Translations under genes and position numbers: made by a program
Notes under the pieces: model-generated
Told to the model about the DNA's origin: nothing
The model's database searches: none
Seen by the model: the letters and a program-made list of their open reading frames with translations, nothing else
Assembly: GCF_900313035.1 (NCBI RefSeq)
Contig: NZ_OMPS01000048.1
Location: 374,176 to 438,175 of the forward strand
DNA length: 64,000 nt
Reading direction: 5' to 3'
DNA from: Ruegeria sp. EL01
GTDB lineage: Bacteria; Pseudomonadota; Alphaproteobacteria; Rhodobacterales; Rhodobacteraceae
Part shown: positions 1 to 8,819 of the stretch, piece after piece
Numbering within the stretch: position 1 is the first letter of the stretch
Layout: each line of letters begins with the position of its first letter

Positions 1-221
1 ATGATGATGAACATCGCGGCAATCGTCCAAGGGGCCGGATTGGAAAGAACGATCAACGCGTTTTGGTAGGGCAGGATCCCGGTCACCAGCATCAGGGCAA
101 CGCCACCGATGGCCACAACTTCGGTCGGATAGACCTCGCGCAGGAACATGATGAACATGCCCGCAACAATCGCAAGCGCCAGAATTGCGCTGCCTGTGTC
201 TGTCAGTGAAAGGAATTGCAT
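1..221 (-). CDS. SLC13-family permease, N-terminal part (cut by window edge)
   Basis: Reading the minus strand from the ATG at 219-221 gives 73 residues open to the window edge. The peptide starts MQFLSLTDTGSAILALAI and continues with two hydrophobic segments around an REVYPTEVVAIGG stretch and then SNPAPWTIAAMF. This is the usual N-terminus of SLC13/DASS permeases, which carry sulfate, dicarboxylates or similar anions with sodium. The substrate cannot be told because the transport core and any TrkA-C domains lie outside the window. It sits 86 bases downstream of the YmdB-type phosphoesterase gene on the same strand and could be cotranscribed with it. The family call is from recognised sequence pattern only. 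Confidence 0.75.
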   Translation of the reverse strand, partial: MQFLSLTDTGSAILALAIVAGMFIMFLREVYPTEVVAIGGVALMLVTGILPYQNALIVLSNPAPWTIAAMFII

Positions 222-307
222 TCGTGGTATTCTATCTGAATCCTGGCCCAAGCGCCTGATCGACAGTTTCACGCATTGCGTGCAACAGGGCAAGTCCGAC
301 GTCGTTT

Positions 308-1120
308 TTAAGGGCCTGCCTGTTCCAGACGTCCACCTACACGCACCATGCGCACCGATTTGGCCTGGCCGGTGCGGTCATCTGTGTCTACGAACACTCC
401 GCTTAGCGTTGCCTCGCCATTGGCCGGGGTAAACCGCGTCTTGGGCATGCCGGTGATAAACCGACGCAGGGGTTCCTGTTTGTCCATGCCGATCACTGAA
501 TCGTAGTCCCCGCACATACCGGCATCGGTCAGATACGCCGTTCCCTGGGGCAAAACCTGAGAGTCCGCCGTTGGGATATGCGTGTGGGTTCCCACCACAA
601 GGCTGGCACGGCCGTCGCAATAATGGCCCATCGCCATTTTTTCCGAGGTCGCCTCGCAGTGCATATCAACGATTATCGCCTGCGCCTGCCCACCGCGCGG
701 GTGGGACTTCAGGATCGGTTCAATGGCTGAAAACGGGTCATCGAAGGGCCGTTTCATGAACACCTGCCCCAGCACCTGTACCACCAACACCTTTCGGCCG
801 CCGGGCGCAGTGAACAACCGATGCCCCCGTCCAGGCGCACCTTTGGCAAAGTTCACCGGGCGCACGATGCGTTGTTCTTTCTCGATGAATTGCAGCATGT
901 CTTTTTGATCGAAGGCATGATCGCCCAGCGTCACGCAATCGGCCCCGGCATCCAGCAGCAACTTGGCGTGATCCCCGGTCAAGCCCATCCCGTTCGAGGC
1001 ATTTTCACCGTTGACCACAACAAAATCCAAACGCCACTCGTCGCGAAGGCGCGGCAAGTGCGCTTGAATGGCCGCGCGCCCTGCGCGACCCATGACATCA
1101 CCTAGAAACAAAATTCTCAT
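308..1120 (-). CDS. YmdB-type (TIGR00282) metallophosphoesterase
   Basis: A 270-residue calcineurin-like phosphoesterase, the family's usual size. The start is placed at the ATG giving MRILFLGDVMGRAGR because the metal-binding Asp8 lies just inside it; the open frame extends upstream by 26 residues that look non-coding. Visible metal and active-site motifs are GD at 7-8, VNGENAS around 37-42, GDHAFDQ around 66-72, VDMHCEATSEK near 150 and VGTHTHIPTAD near 175. In Bacillus YmdB is a 2',3'-cyclic nucleotide phosphodiesterase; activity on the same substrate here is inferred. The gene is probably expressed alone or with the downstream permease. Confidence 0.9.
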   Translation of the reverse strand: MRILFLGDVMGRAGRAAIQAHLPRLRDEWRLDFVVVNGENASNGMGLTGDHAKLLLDAGADCVTLGDHAFDQKDMLQFIEKEQRIVRPVNFAKGAPGRGHRLFTAPGGRKVLVVQVLGQVFMKRPFDDPFSAIEPILKSHPRGGQAQAIIVDMHCEATSEKMAMGHYCDGRASLVVGTHTHIPTADSQVLPQGTAYLTDAGMCGDYDSVIGMDKQEPLRRFITGMPKTRFTPANGEATLSGVFVDTDDRTGQAKSVRMVRVGGRLEQAGP

Positions 1121-1252
1121 ATCCCGGGTCGTAGGTGCTGTGCGCGGCAATAACAAGGCGGAACCGTGCAATTTGCGAGCCTCGGCACGGTCTTGCAATC
1201 ACATGCAAAGATGCCAACCTGAAACGCAGCAATTTCGTTCAAGGAGAATTTG

Positions 1253-1480
1253 ATGAAACCCTTTGCCGTCGCCGCCATTGCCACCTTAGCTGCCTCGGGC
1301 GTCTGGGCTCAGACCAAGACCACGATGGCCAACCCGGCCGCCACGTTTTGCGTTGAAAACGATGGAGAGTATCAGATTCGAAAGAATTCAGATGGCAGCG
1401 AGTATGGCATCTGCATTCTGAAAGACGGCACCGAGGTCGATGCCTGGGACTACCTGCGCAGCCATTTCGAGAACCAATAA
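1253..1480 (+). CDS. Small exported DUF333 protein
   Basis: A 75-residue protein with a signal peptide (MKPFAVAAIATLAASGVWAQ, cleavage likely after VWA) and one DUF333 domain: NPAATFCVENDGEYQIRKN, then YGICILKDGTEVDAWDYLR. The two Cys of the domain are conserved in the family and may pair in the periplasm. The ATG at 1253 has an AAGGAG site at 1241-1246; a TTG three bases upstream is ignored. Function of DUF333 is unknown. It stands between two minus-strand genes and ends two bases before the convergent cyclo-ligase stop. Confidence 0.85.
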   Translation: MKPFAVAAIATLAASGVWAQTKTTMANPAATFCVENDGEYQIRKNSDGSEYGICILKDGTEVDAWDYLRSHFENQ

Positions 1481-1482
1481 AT

Positions 1483-2040
1483 TCAGAAAGTCAGCACGCG
1501 GCTTTCTGTGACGACCATGTTCAGCGGTTGGTCAGTTGGCTCAAGCGGTAGATTCTCGGCTTCTTGGTCATCAAAGGCAAAGCCAATGGCCAACGTGGGT
1601 CGCTTGGCGCGTAGGCCTTCCAGTGTGCGATCATAGAAACCGCCGCCATAACCTAACCTGCCACCCTGCGCATCAAAGGCAACCAGCGGTACGATCAGAA
1701 TCTCCGGGTCGAAATAGTCATCAGTTTCAGGTACTTTCGCCCCGAACGGACCGTCCTTCAGAGCACCTTCGGGCGACCAGCGGGAAAACTTCAGCGGCTG
1801 TCCCGCCGCCTGGATTACCGGCACGCCAACCGAACCATAAGCTGACGCCTCGGCCATCGCAGCCAGCGGATCAATCTCAGTACGGATTGGCATGTATCCT
1901 GACAACGGCACGCCCCTGTATCCGGCCAGAACTTCGGACAGCCGTCCAGCTGCGCCCGCCGGGCGTGCGTCAAAAGCGCCTTTGCGACGGGCAAAGGCCG
2001 CCTTGCGCGCCGCGGCCTTGATTTCGGTCAGATCGGTCAC
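1483..2040 (-). CDS. 5-formyltetrahydrofolate cyclo-ligase
   Basis: A 185-residue enzyme that converts 5-formyl-THF to 5,10-methenyl-THF with ATP in the cytosol. The family signature is the late glycine-rich motif LGYGGGFYDRTL, with YMPIRTEIDPL earlier and the IVPLVAFDAQGGRLGYG approach to it. The GTG at 2038-2040 is chosen because it overlaps the mgtE stop in a GTGA junction and starts MTDLTEIKAAARKA, a normal N-terminus. The frame remains open far into mgtE but that extension is a shadow. Overlap with mgtE implies translational coupling, though no functional link between the two is known. Confidence 0.92.
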   Translation of the reverse strand: MTDLTEIKAAARKAAFARRKGAFDARPAGAAGRLSEVLAGYRGVPLSGYMPIRTEIDPLAAMAEASAYGSVGVPVIQAAGQPLKFSRWSPEGALKDGPFGAKVPETDDYFDPEILIVPLVAFDAQGGRLGYGGGFYDRTLEGLRAKRPTLAIGFAFDDQEAENLPLEPTDQPLNMVVTESRVLTF

Positions 2041-3431
2041 AAAAGCACCATGCTGGCAAGTCCCAAAAAGATGAAGAATCCCATGACATCGGTGGTCGTG
2101 GTCACGAACGTTCCAGACGCGAGCGCCGGGTCGACACCCAAACGGTCCAGCACGACAGGTACTACCGTACCGGCAAAGCCTGCGATAATCATGTTCACGA
2201 CCAAAGCCGATCCAATCACGACCCCCAGCAACGGAGAGCCGAACCAAAACATCCCGACGGTTCCCAAAACGATAGCAAAGCACAACCCGTTCAGCATACC
2301 AACCAACAACTCGCGTCGGATTACTCGCATGACGTTGGCACCAGTCAAGTCGCGCGTGGCCAAGGCGCGCACAGCAACTGTCAGGGATTGGGTGCCTGCA
2401 TTCCCGCCCATTGACGCCACGATCGGCATCAAAATGGCGAGCGCGACCAGTTGATCAATCGCTGCCTCGAATTGCGAGATCACCAGCGACGCACAAATCG
2501 ATGTACACAGGTTCACCGCCAGCCATGGCAAACGTCGCCGGCTCGTGGCCGCAACACTGTCAGACAGAGAGCTGTCGTTGCTGACACCAGCCAGGCGCAG
2601 GATGTCTTCCTCGTGCTCTTCATCCAAAACAACCATCGCGTCATCGATCGTGATAACACCGACGAGGCGGCCATCCGCATCCACCACCGGGGCCGAGATC
2701 AGATGGTACTGGTTGAAGGCATAGGCCACATCCTCTTCGTCCTGATCGACGGGGATGGTGTGGAATTCTTCTTCAGCGATATCATGTAGGGACACTTCGC
2801 GCCGTGTGGCCATCAGCATGCCCAAAGTCACCTGAGCGACAGGTTTTAGTCGCGGATCCACCAGAACGACATGATAAAACTGATCAGGCAAGTCGTCATT
2901 GGCACGCATGAAGTCGATGGCTTGCCCGACGGACCAATGCTCGGGTGCCATAACCACTTCGCGCTGCATAAGACGCCCGGCAGAGTTTTCGGGATAGGCC
3001 AGCGCCTGTTCTGCAGCAACCCGTTCGGAATCCTCAAGCGCATCCAGAATCGTCTCTTGCTGTGGTTCTTCAAGATCCTCCAGCAGGTCAACGACATCGT
3101 CGCTTTCCATATCTCGCACGGCTTCGGCCAGAACGTCCGGGTTCAGGACATTGATGATTTCTTCGCGAACGGCTTCATCCAGTTCTGACAGGATGTCCCC
3201 GTCAAATTCCTTGTCGTACAAACGGATCAATCGGGCCCGGTCGTATGGGTTGATCTGTTCAAGAAGGTCGGCGATGTCGGCCGGGTGCAACGGCTCCATC
3301 AGCTCGATCAGCTTGTCGCGGTCCTCCACGTCCAACGTGTACAGAATGGTCGCCACGGTCTTGCGATCCAGCGCATAGACGTCTTCGTCCCGGGGCTGAT
3401 CAGATTTGGCCTCGTCAATGCCTGTCGTCAT
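2037..3431 (-). CDS. mgtE: Magnesium transporter MgtE
   Basis: A 464-residue inner-membrane Mg2+ channel. Order of domains: cytosolic MgtE N domain rich in acidic repeats (about 25-140), two CBS domains (about 145-270, with a clear second CBS ending VGVITIDDAMVVL), then five membrane helices. The signature MPIVASMGGNAGTQSLTV lies in the membrane part. The ATG at 3431 follows AGAGGGG at a good distance; a GTG six codons upstream is less likely. No M-box-like leader was recognised in the 139 bases before it, which are shared with divergent guaD. Confidence 0.95.
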   Translation of the reverse strand: MTTGIDEAKSDQPRDEDVYALDRKTVATILYTLDVEDRDKLIELMEPLHPADIADLLEQINPYDRARLIRLYDKEFDGDILSELDEAVREEIINVLNPDVLAEAVRDMESDDVVDLLEDLEEPQQETILDALEDSERVAAEQALAYPENSAGRLMQREVVMAPEHWSVGQAIDFMRANDDLPDQFYHVVLVDPRLKPVAQVTLGMLMATRREVSLHDIAEEEFHTIPVDQDEEDVAYAFNQYHLISAPVVDADGRLVGVITIDDAMVVLDEEHEEDILRLAGVSNDSSLSDSVAATSRRRLPWLAVNLCTSICASLVISQFEAAIDQLVALAILMPIVASMGGNAGTQSLTVAVRALATRDLTGANVMRVIRRELLVGMLNGLCFAIVLGTVGMFWFGSPLLGVVIGSALVVNMIIAGFAGTVVPVVLDRLGVDPALASGTFVTTTTDVMGFFIFLGLASMVLL

Positions 3432-3570
3432 GCGCTGCCCCTCTTTCACGGCGATTGGCCCCTAAATAGAAGAAGCAGCTACCGGAAAACAATGACAATG
3501 CTCAGATTTACCCGCATCTTTCCCCTGCTTATGCTGCAGAGCGGTCCAAAACACGTGGAGATTAGGGCAA

Positions 3571-4857
3571 ATGGCGCAAAAGATGCTTTTGAAAGGACGG
3601 GTTGTTAGTTTTCGCGGATCACCTTTTGATGGTGAGCCGACCGATGCAGCACGGCTTGACGAAGCGGTATTGATTAAGGACGGGCATATTGCGGAGATCG
3701 GGGCAGCTGACAGCCTGATCCGGGCGCACCCCGAGGCCGAGGTCAAAGACCATGGTGATCATCTCATCATGGCCGGTTTCGTCGATCCCCATGTGCACTT
3801 TCCGCAAACCGCCATGATCGCCAGTTGGGGCAAACGCCTGATCGACTGGCTGAACACATATACCTTTCCCGAAGAGATGAAATTCGGCGATATCGACTAT
3901 GCTACCGAAGTTGCCAACCGCTACCTGGACCTGACGACGGCGCATGGCACGACGACGATGTGTAGCTTTTGCACAATTCATCCCGAAAGCGTTGATGCGT
4001 TCTTCAGTGCTGCACAACAGCGGGGACAACGCGTTGTAGCTGGCAAAACCTGCATGGATCGCAATGCACCTGACGGGCTGTGCGATACCGCGCAAACGGC
4101 CTATGACCAGTCTGCGGCACTGCTGGAGAAATGGCACGGCATTGACCGCCTGTCCTACGCGATCACGCCGCGTTTTTCGCCGACCTCCACTCCAGAACAG
4201 CTGGAAGCCATGGGTGCCCTTTGGGCAGAGCATCCGCATTGCCTGATGCAAACCCATCTGAGCGAACAGACCGATGAGATTGAATGGGTCAAGTCCTTGT
4301 TCCCCGATGCGCGCGATTACCTGGACACCTATGAGAAGTTCGGTCTTTTAGGTCAGAACGGCGTTTACGGCCACGTTATCCATTTGGAGGACCGCGAACG
4401 CCATCGACTGCGCGAGATGGACGCCGCGCTGGTCCATTGTCCGACATCGAACACGTTCATCGGTTCTGGCCTCTTTGACATGAACGGGCTGATGTCCGAG
4501 GGTCACAGGATTGGTCTGGCCACTGACACCGGCGGCGGATCGAGCTTTTCGATGTTACGTACAATGGCGTCTGCCTACGAAATCGGTCAGCTGCGAGGGC
4601 ATCCGCTGCATCCGGCCCAACTGCTTTGGTTGGGAACAGTCGGTTCAGCCCGGGTTTTGCGGATGGACGCGCGTATCGGCAATATCGCTCCGGGGATGGA
4701 GGCCGATCTGGTCGTGCTGGACCTCGCCTCGACCCCCGCCATTGCACAACGCGAAGCGCACGCCAATGACATTTGGGAAGCTGTTTTCCCGACCATCATG
4801 ATGGGGGATGACCGGGCGATCTCCGAGGTTTGGATCGGTGGGCACAAGGCGGTTTAG
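3571..4857 (+). CDS. guaD: Guanine deaminase
   Basis: A 428-residue amidohydrolase-superfamily enzyme hydrolysing guanine to xanthine and ammonia. Zn-ligand motifs are visible: PHVHFPQT near 72-79, MQTHLSE near 229, YGHVIHLED near 266 and ATDTGGGSSF near 314. HCPTSNTFIGSGLFDM is typical of GuaD. GGAG precedes the ATG. The gene runs divergently from mgtE and collides tail to tail with the 8-oxoguanine deaminase gene, their stop codons sharing 4 bases (TTAG at 4854-4857). Cytosolic purine salvage or nitrogen supply is the expected role. Confidence 0.93.
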   Translation: MAQKMLLKGRVVSFRGSPFDGEPTDAARLDEAVLIKDGHIAEIGAADSLIRAHPEAEVKDHGDHLIMAGFVDPHVHFPQTAMIASWGKRLIDWLNTYTFPEEMKFGDIDYATEVANRYLDLTTAHGTTTMCSFCTIHPESVDAFFSAAQQRGQRVVAGKTCMDRNAPDGLCDTAQTAYDQSAALLEKWHGIDRLSYAITPRFSPTSTPEQLEAMGALWAEHPHCLMQTHLSEQTDEIEWVKSLFPDARDYLDTYEKFGLLGQNGVYGHVIHLEDRERHRLREMDAALVHCPTSNTFIGSGLFDMNGLMSEGHRIGLATDTGGGSSFSMLRTMASAYEIGQLRGHPLHPAQLLWLGTVGSARVLRMDARIGNIAPGMEADLVVLDLASTPAIAQREAHANDIWEAVFPTIMMGDDRAISEVWIGGHKAV

Positions 4858-6188
4858 CCGCGCAGCGCCTGCGCAAGGGCGTTTTGACGCTCGATGACCC
4901 TTGGCAGATCGACGGTTGTCAGATGTCCATCGCGAACAATCTGGCGCCCTTCGACAAACAAGTGCCGAACCTGCGTCGGCCCCGCCAAAAGTAAAGCGGC
5001 AGGATCCCAACTGCCGGAACTTTCGACGCAGCGCGTATCCCAAACGGCGATATCTGCACGTTTGCCGGGCATCAGGCGGCCGCAATCGGGGCGACCGAGC
5101 ACATCTGCGCCACCTCGCGTCGCGATCTCAAGGGCTTCGCGGGCGGACATGGCATCCGCCCCGTTCGCGACGCGCTGCAACAGCATGGCCTGTCGCGCCT
5201 CAGCCATCAGGTTGCCGATGTCGTTGCTGGCAGATCCATCCACACCAAGACCGACCTGAACACCGTGATCCCGCATGACCCGCACCGGCGCGATACCTGA
5301 CCCCAGGCGACAATTCGAACAAGGGCAGTGCGCCACACCAGTTCTGGTTCTGGCAAACAGATCAATTTCGGCTCCGTCCAGCTTGACGCAATGCGCGTGC
5401 CAGACATCCGAACCAGTCCACCCCAAATCTTCGGCATATTGGCCCGGGCGACATCCAAATTGAGCCTCAGAATAGGCGATGTCTTCATCATTCTCCGCCA
5501 GATGCGTGTGCAACATCACGCCTTTGTCCCGCGCCAGCAACGCCGTGTCGCGCATTAGATCGCGGCTGACCGAGAATGGCGAACAGGGTGCCAGCCCCAC
5601 GCGGCACATGGACCCTTCACGAGGATCGTGAAACGCGTCCACGACACGGATCATATCCTCCAGAATATCACTTTCGGCTTCGACCAGACTGTCCGGTGGC
5701 AGGCCACCGTCGCTTTCCCCAATGCTCATCGCGCCGCGTGTGGGATGAAATCTAATGCCCAGCTCAGACGCGGCCGCAATGGTGTCCTCTAGCCGAGCCC
5801 CGTTTGGGTACAAATACAAATGATCCGAGCTGAGTGTGCAGCCGGACAGGGCCAGTTCCGCCAAACCAATCTGGGCCGACGTAAACATCTCATCCGGGCC
5901 GAACCGCGCCCAGATTGGATAGAGCGTCTGCAGCCAACCAAACAGAAGCGCATCCTGTCCCCCCGGAACGGCTCGCGTCAGCGTTTGATAAAGATGGTGG
6001 TGTGTATTCACCAGACCGGGTGTCACGACACAGCCCGACACATCGTGGGTCTCGCCACTGCTCGCCAGCCCGTGGCCGATCTGAGCGATCTGGCCTTGCT
6101 TTACCAAGATATCTGCACCGGACAGTTCGCGCCGCGTGTCATCCATCGTCACAATGGAATCGGCGTTTTTGATCAGAAACTCGGTCAT
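4854..6188 (-). CDS. 8-oxoguanine deaminase
   Basis: A 444-residue amidohydrolase resembling 8-oxoguanine deaminases of Pseudomonas: HHHLYQTLTRAVPG near 66, MLHTHLAEN, VWHAHCVKLDG, HCPCSNCRLGSGIAPV and GLGVDGSASND follow in order, and supply the metal ligands and base-binding residues. It would convert 8-oxoguanine to urate. The start is ATG 6188 (MTEFLIKNADSIVTMDD) with AGGAGGG upstream; the longer open frame of another 68 codons is not supported. Its convergent partner is guanine deaminase, so the two handle normal and oxidised guanine side by side. Atrazine-type chlorohydrolase activity is a less likely alternative. Confidence 0.87.
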   Translation of the reverse strand: MTEFLIKNADSIVTMDDTRRELSGADILVKQGQIAQIGHGLASSGETHDVSGCVVTPGLVNTHHHLYQTLTRAVPGGQDALLFGWLQTLYPIWARFGPDEMFTSAQIGLAELALSGCTLSSDHLYLYPNGARLEDTIAAASELGIRFHPTRGAMSIGESDGGLPPDSLVEAESDILEDMIRVVDAFHDPREGSMCRVGLAPCSPFSVSRDLMRDTALLARDKGVMLHTHLAENDEDIAYSEAQFGCRPGQYAEDLGWTGSDVWHAHCVKLDGAEIDLFARTRTGVAHCPCSNCRLGSGIAPVRVMRDHGVQVGLGVDGSASNDIGNLMAEARQAMLLQRVANGADAMSAREALEIATRGGADVLGRPDCGRLMPGKRADIAVWDTRCVESSGSWDPAALLLAGPTQVRHLFVEGRQIVRDGHLTTVDLPRVIERQNALAQALRG

Positions 6189-6303
6189 ATGGGCCCTCCT
6201 GCATATGCCCGTCTCATGCAAGGAGTGCGAAAGCTGGTGGAAAACGGGCGTAAGAACCAGCTTGGACTGATGTACCTGCCTGCGTGCGCTACGGCAACAA
6301 AAT

Positions 6304-7095
6304 TCAATAGTGGCGCAAGATCTCCAGAGCGGCGGCGTGAATATCTGGATTGGCCGCCGCCAATGCCCGACCGCCATCATGTGCAGGGCCACCTTGCCAG
6401 TCCGTCACGATCCCGCCCGCCGCCTGAATGACCGCAATCGGCGCCTGGATGTCGTAGGCGTTCAAACCGGCCTCGATCACCAGATCTGCTTGACCCGCTG
6501 CAACCAGCGCATAGGCGTAACAATCCATTCCATATCGCGTTAGTTGAACCTGTTCGGCGACGGCGCGAAAGCCGGCCCTGTCTTGCGATGTGCCAACTTC
6601 CGGGAAAGTCGTAAACAACGTTGCTTGATCCAAAGCCCTGGTCGCACGCGTTTTCAGGGCGTTTGTGCCCAACGGACCAGTGACCTGCGCAACCTCTGAC
6701 GTGCCAATAAAACGCTCGCCAATATAGGGCTGATCGATCACACCCAAAACAGGCCCGTCCTGAGCGCTAAGCGCGATCAACACACCCCAAGTCGGTGTGC
6801 CGCTGATAAACCCGCGCGTTCCATCAATCGGATCCAACACCCAGGTGCGTCCGCTGTTGCCTTCGGTATGGCCGAATTCTTCGCCCAGAACTCCGTCATT
6901 GGGGCAATGGCGGGACAGCACGCCTCGCATCGCCTTCTCTGCCGCCCGATCCGCAATTGTAACCGGATCAAAACCCTCGGCCAGTTTGTTGGATGTTTCG
7001 AGATTTCCTTGTCGAAAATACGGAAGGATGGCCGCGCGCGCTGCGTCGGCCATTTCCTCGGCAATTTCTATATCACTTAGCGGGGTCGTTCGCAT
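6304..7095 (-). CDS. hisN: Histidinol-phosphatase of the inositol-monophosphatase family
   Basis: 263 residues with the IMPase metal motifs GEEFG (near 70), DPIDGTRGFISGTP (near 87-100) and YDIQAPIAVIQAAGG (near 215-230), plus GMDCYAYALVAAGQADLVIE. This architecture matches the HisN group that dephosphorylates histidinol-phosphate in histidine synthesis in alphaproteobacteria lacking the HisB phosphatase domain. Inositol-monophosphatase activity cannot be excluded from sequence. No his gene neighbours it. Shine-Dalgarno upstream of the ATG is weak. Confidence 0.85.
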   Translation of the reverse strand: MRTTPLSDIEIAEEMADAARAAILPYFRQGNLETSNKLAEGFDPVTIADRAAEKAMRGVLSRHCPNDGVLGEEFGHTEGNSGRTWVLDPIDGTRGFISGTPTWGVLIALSAQDGPVLGVIDQPYIGERFIGTSEVAQVTGPLGTNALKTRATRALDQATLFTTFPEVGTSQDRAGFRAVAEQVQLTRYGMDCYAYALVAAGQADLVIEAGLNAYDIQAPIAVIQAAGGIVTDWQGGPAHDGGRALAAANPDIHAAALEILRHY

Positions 7096-7140
7096 GCAGC
7101 AGAGGTGCGATTAACGCCCCACATAGTCAAGAAGGATTTA

Positions 7141-7512
7141 TCAGGCGACGTCGCTTAGGACGCGGGCCAGCTCGAACAGACGGCGACGCTGGTTTTCCGG
7201 GATCGCATAGTAAGAGCGCACCAAATCCAGAGCTTCTTTGTCACCCATCAGGTCCGCAGGAACAGATTTTTTGTCTGCCTCGTCCTTCTGGGCTTCTTCC
7301 AGGCCTTCGAAAAAGAAGCTGACCGGTACATCCAATGTCTCGGCAATGTCCCAAAGGCGAGACGCGCTGATTCGGTTGGCACCCGTTTCATATTTCTGAA
7401 TTTGTTGAAACTTAATACCAACCTGCTGCGCCAACTGCTGTTGGGTCATCCCAATCAGCCAGCGGCGGTGCCGAACGCGCTTGCCCACATGGACATCGAC
7501 GTGATGAGTCAT
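7141..7512 (-). CDS. XRE-family helix-turn-helix regulator
   Basis: 123 residues. An HTH_3 domain occupies about 10-65, with recognition region MTQQQLAQQVGIKFQQIQKY followed by TGANRISASRLWDIAETLDVPVSFFFEGL. The tail carries acidic residues and ends in a helix rich in Arg (ENQRRRLFELARVL). This form is widespread in Rhodobacteraceae, often as a single-copy chromosomal gene; target genes are unknown. It is monocistronic, with 45 bases to hisN downstream and a 344-base intergenic region upstream that may hold its own operator. Confidence 0.85.
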   Translation of the reverse strand: MTHHVDVHVGKRVRHRRWLIGMTQQQLAQQVGIKFQQIQKYETGANRISASRLWDIAETLDVPVSFFFEGLEEAQKDEADKKSVPADLMGDKEALDLVRSYYAIPENQRRRLFELARVLSDVA

Positions 7513-7856
7513 TGGTATTCTCCTCTACTACACAAACATCTGAACGGGATTGCGCGACGTCCGTGATCGCATCATTAGCGTGCCGGTCTTAAGCACTCAC
7601 TAATCCGGATCGTGCCTTCCCCCGAAAACAGCACTAGAGGTCTTTATTGCTGCTTTTTGATCTTTTTTCAAGCTGGTTGAGTCATCATCACGGTATAGTG
7701 GTTTATGGTTGTATCGTTTTGAGACACAATCACTTCAAATTGAGCTTGTCGTTGCCGACTCAGCTCGCCTATGCGTTCACTTTGCCGCAAGGGTTAACTT
7801 ATTGACAATATTGACCCGGCGCGAGCGTATATGCGCAAAGCAACGAAAGGCTCTCT
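7513..7856. other. Intergenic region between XRE regulator and quinone oxidoreductase
   Basis: 344 bases between divergent genes, visibly more AT-rich than the flanks. It should hold promoters for both. TTGACA-like hexamers occur near 7801-7820 before the plus-strand gene, but no -10 lies at proper spacing, so no promoter is claimed. No tRNA, hairpin with T-tract or ORF with coding character was seen. Confidence 0.5.
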
Positions 7857-8813
7857 ATGCTGGCATATCGCATTCAATCCAATGGGTCTGCGGCCCAACT
7901 GTGCCATGTGGACATTCCGGTCCCAAAGGCAGATCAGGTCAGGATTGCGATTAAGGCCTGCGGATTGAATTTTGCCGACCTGTTGATGCAAAAAGGCACA
8001 TATCAGGATACGCCCCAGACTCCGTTCACGCTGGGTATGGAAATTGCCGGAGTGGTGGACGCTGTTGGTGCCGGGGTCTCACACCTGAAACGCGGCGACC
8101 GGGTCGCCATATACTCCGGTCAGGACGGGCTGGCAGAATACGGTTGCTTCGGTGCCGATCGTGCAATTCCGCTGCCCACTTCCACCAGTTTTGAGGCTGC
8201 CGCTGCCATTCAGATCGCTTATGGCACCAGCCATATCGCGCTGGATCACCGGGCCAGGTTGCAAGCGGGCGAGACGCTGCTTGTTACGGGCGCCGCCGGT
8301 GGTGTCGGCCTGACGGCCGTGGAAATCGGAAAACTCATGGGCGCCACGGTGATTGCGCAGGCACGCGGCGAAGACAAGCTGGCCGTTGCGCGCGCCGCCG
8401 GGGCAGATCACCTTATCGACGCCTCCGAAGACCTGCGCGACAGGGTCAGGGCTTTAGGTGGGGCGGATGTGGTTTATGACGCCATCGGTGGTGACGTGTT
8501 CAAAGCCGCCTTTCGCGCCACAAATCCCGAAGGACGTTTGCTGCCGATCGGATTTGCGGGCGGCGATGTCCCGCAAATCCCGGCCAATCACCTACTGGTC
8601 AAGAACCTGACGGTGATCGGTTTCTATATTGGTGGATATCTGAATTTTCGCCCTGAAATCGTGCGCGATAGCTTCGAAACCCTTTTCCGTTGGCACACCG
8701 AGGGCAGGATCAAGCCGCACATCAGCCACGTTCTGCCGTTGCAGGACGTAGCAGACGGAATGCTGCTGCTGAAAGAGCGCAAGTCCACGGGAAAGATTGT
8801 CGTCAAACCCTGA
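7857..8813 (+). CDS. NADPH:quinone oxidoreductase-like zinc-independent MDR protein
   Basis: 318 residues of the medium-chain dehydrogenase/reductase superfamily. A GroES-like domain (about 1-110) contains ACGLNFADLLMQKGTY, where zinc-binding residues of alcohol dehydrogenases are absent. The Rossmann domain has VTGAAGGVGLTAVEIGKLMGA near 143-163 for NADPH and DVVYDAIGGDVF typical of quinone oxidoreductases. The C-terminus ERKSTGKIVVKP is the normal family ending. The likely job is NADPH-dependent one- or two-electron reduction of quinones or enones in the cytosol. It ends six bases before the convergent LysR gene. Confidence 0.85.
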   Translation: MLAYRIQSNGSAAQLCHVDIPVPKADQVRIAIKACGLNFADLLMQKGTYQDTPQTPFTLGMEIAGVVDAVGAGVSHLKRGDRVAIYSGQDGLAEYGCFGADRAIPLPTSTSFEAAAAIQIAYGTSHIALDHRARLQAGETLLVTGAAGGVGLTAVEIGKLMGATVIAQARGEDKLAVARAAGADHLIDASEDLRDRVRALGGADVVYDAIGGDVFKAAFRATNPEGRLLPIGFAGGDVPQIPANHLLVKNLTVIGFYIGGYLNFRPEIVRDSFETLFRWHTEGRIKPHISHVLPLQDVADGMLLLKERKSTGKIVVKP

Positions 8814-8819
8814 ACGCGT

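Noticed and set aside
3432..3570. Magnesium riboswitch before mgtE
   Set aside because: No M-box conserved core could be recognised in this short divergent region.
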